This document shows positions 62,456-64,000 of a stretch of DNA of 64,000 nt, in pieces. Under the pieces are notes generated by a model that ran no database searches, was not told the DNA's origin, and saw only the letters and a list, made by a program, of their open reading frames with translations. Location of the stretch: positions 62,001 to 126,000 of the forward strand of contig NZ_BDAX01000001.1 in assembly GCF_001612665.1 (NCBI RefSeq), written 5' to 3'. Made by a program: the position numbers and the translations under genes. Each line of letters starts with the position of its first letter. The stretch's first letter is position 1. This DNA is from Nocardia alba NBRC 108234 (GTDB lineage: Bacteria; Actinomycetota; Actinomycetes; Mycobacteriales; Mycobacteriaceae).

Positions 62456-64000
62456 ATGAGTTCCCAGGATCCCGACGCCCCCACCGGCTCACGCCAGCAA
62501 GACTCGTCCGCACGAGCCGAGGAGTTCGCGCCACCGGCTTCCCGAGGTCGGGGATTGTCTTTCAGCGGGGCAGTGGGGGCCTCGGTGTTGGTGTGGTTGT
62601 CGCTGACGCCGTCGCTGCTGCCGAGAGGACCGCTGTTCCAAGGCATCGTCACCGGCGCCGCGGCCGCCTTCGGATATGCCCTCGGCCTCGCGGTCGCCGC
62701 CCTGATGCGGTGGATGCTGCAGCGACCGCGTCGGCCGACGCCGTCGGTGGCGTGGTGGGCGTTGGCCGTCGTGGTCTGCCTCGGATCGGTCGCGGTGCTG
62801 GCCTGGTACGGCGATTGGCAGAGTGATCTGCGTTCGCTGATGGGGGTGAACGGACTTGCCTGGCACGCCTATCCGATCATCGTGGCGATCGCCGTTGTCG
62901 TGTTCGCGGTGTTGATCGCGGTAGCGCGGCTGTGCTCGGCGATGTCGAGAGGAGTCGGTGGACTGTTGGCCCGGGTGATGCCGACGCGCGTCGCGGCGGT
63001 GCTCGGCGGTGTGCTGGTGGCCGCCGTCGCTGTCGCCGCGGTGAACGGGTTGGTCGCGGACGTGGCGATGTCGATGCTCAACGAGACCTTCAAGGCCGTG
63101 AACCAGGAGAGCTCGCCCGATACCGAGGAGCCCGTTGTCGCGGAGCGTTCCGGTGGTCCCGGCTCACTGGTGACGTGGGAATCGCTGGGCAGACAGGGCC
63201 GAATCTTCGTGTCGAGTGGTCCCACCGCGAACGAACTCGCCGCATTCAGCGCACAGCCCGCGCGCGAGCCGATTCGTGTCTACACCGGCCTCGAATCCGC
63301 GGAGACCATCCGAGCCGAAGCGGATCTGGCCGTTGCCGAATTGCGTCGGGCCGGTGGATTCGAACGAGCGGTCCTCGGGATCGCGACCACCACCGGTACC
63401 GGGTGGATCAATGAGTCGACCGCCTCGGCGTTGGAGTATCTGGCCAACGGTGACAGCGCGTTGGTGAGTATGCAGTACTCCTACCTGCCCAGTTGGTTGT
63501 CGTTCCTCGTCGATCAGGAGCGCGCTCGACAGGCCGGGCAGGCATTGTTCGAGGCGGTGCACGCCGAGTGGGACCTCATGCCGGTCGATCGTCGGCCGAA
63601 ACTGGTGGTTTTCGGGGAGAGCCTCGGCTCTTTCGGCGGTGAGGCGGCGTTCTCCGGCATTCAGGACATGGCGGCCCGTACCGACGGCGTCCTGTTCGTC
63701 GGTCCCACCGCCACCAATCCGGTGTGGCGCGACGCCACCGCACGACGCGACCCCGGCTCCCCGCAGTGGCTGCCGATCTACCGTGACGGGCACACCGTTC
63801 GATTCGTCGCCGACACACCGGATCTCGCCCGCCCCGGCACCGAGTGGCCCGCACCCCGAGTGGTCTATCTCCAGCATGCCTCCGACCCGATCACCTGGTG
63901 GACGCCGGGACTGCTCTTCCAGAAACCTGACTGGCTGCGCGAGGAACGCGGACGCGATGTCTTGCCGAGTACCCGCTGGATCCCGGTGGTGACGTTTCTG
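62456..64000 (+). CDS. Membrane alpha/beta hydrolase (Abhydrolase_9 type), cut by window edge
   Basis: The frame from ATG 62456 remains open to the last base (515 codons). N-terminal half: several membrane helices (SFSGAVGASVLVWLSLTPSL, WWALAVVVCLGSVAVLAWYGD, HAYPIIVAIAVVVFAVLIAVA, VAAVLGGVLVAAVAVAAVNGL). C-terminal half: an alpha/beta hydrolase region with VYTGLESAETIRAEADLAVAELR, the Ser nucleophile motif VVFGESLGSFGGEAAF and VVYLQHASDPITWW. This is the Abhydrolase_9 architecture of mycolic-acid actinomycetes. Function unknown; the C-terminus is missing. Confidence 0.87.
   Translation, partial: MSSQDPDAPTGSRQQDSSARAEEFAPPASRGRGLSFSGAVGASVLVWLSLTPSLLPRGPLFQGIVTGAAAAFGYALGLAVAALMRWMLQRPRRPTPSVAWWALAVVVCLGSVAVLAWYGDWQSDLRSLMGVNGLAWHAYPIIVAIAVVVFAVLIAVARLCSAMSRGVGGLLARVMPTRVAAVLGGVLVAAVAVAAVNGLVADVAMSMLNETFKAVNQESSPDTEEPVVAERSGGPGSLVTWESLGRQGRIFVSSGPTANELAAFSAQPAREPIRVYTGLESAETIRAEADLAVAELRRAGGFERAVLGIATTTGTGWINESTASALEYLANGDSALVSMQYSYLPSWLSFLVDQERARQAGQALFEAVHAEWDLMPVDRRPKLVVFGESLGSFGGEAAFSGIQDMAARTDGVLFVGPTATNPVWRDATARRDPGSPQWLPIYRDGHTVRFVADTPDLARPGTEWPAPRVVYLQHASDPITWWTPGLLFQKPDWLREERGRDVLPSTRWIPVVTFL

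Noticed and set aside
62085..62534. 149-codon minus-strand frame ahead of the membrane hydrolase
   Set aside because: Arg/Pro/Thr-rich, overlaps the start of a clear gene on the other strand, no domain.

Overview
The window is high-GC DNA with dense, often overlapping genes (many ATGA or GTGA junctions), frequent GTG and some TTG starts, many TetR regulators and several acyl-CoA-type catabolic operons. Lsr2, a furA-katG pair and a whiJ-like XRE regulator point to a mycolic-acid actinomycete, most likely Nocardia or a close relative such as Rhodococcus. The genus is an inference from gene content. No tRNA, rRNA, CRISPR array or intact insertion sequence was seen.

Left part (1-27.4 kb). It opens with a hydroxyquinol/resorcinol-type ring-cleavage cluster: maleylacetate reductase, hydroxyquinol 1,2-dioxygenase, an aromatic-acid-type MFS importer and a zinc alcohol dehydrogenase. 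A small accessory patch follows (4.4-7.0 kb) with a yjbR/HTH gene pair, a decayed IS3-family transposase tail and a DUF3396 'type VI immunity' gene beside an unknown gene. Next come an MBL hydrolase, a LacI regulator diverging from a kinase-like gene, and a five-gene operon (15.3-10.4 kb: SMP-30-like, acyl-CoA dehydrogenase, two SDRs, APH-type kinase) facing a PucR/CdaR-type regulator. A whiJ-like XRE module with small unknown proteins, a TetR with a 26-bp palindrome, an SDR, an orphan ssuD, a secreted CocE/NonD hydrolase, a GPH-type transporter and a secreted histidine phosphatase complete this part.

Middle (27.5-46.2 kb). A TetR gene diverges from a five-gene operon of two MBL-fold hydrolases, a quinone-oxidoreductase-type MDR, a VOC protein and a carboxymuconolactone-decarboxylase-like protein. 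A TetR/alcohol dehydrogenase pair follows, then an SDR and two decayed genes (an SDR relic and a frameshifted alpha/beta hydrolase), a LysR regulator and an SDR. A DUF6285/APH-kinase/acyl-CoA-dehydrogenase operon resembles the lvaABC logic for 4-hydroxyacyl-CoA degradation. After it come an SDR unit headed by two spaced 17-bp operators and a TetR/quinone reductase divergent pair.

Right part (46.3-64 kb). A TPP riboswitch controls a fully overlapping tenA-thiYXZ operon for thiamine-pyrimidine salvage. It is followed by gnd, a saccharopine-dehydrogenase-like gene, a coupled M28 peptidase/enoyl-CoA hydratase pair with a TetR regulator, furA-katG, Lsr2, an MmyB-type XRE regulator and a membrane alpha/beta hydrolase that runs off the end.
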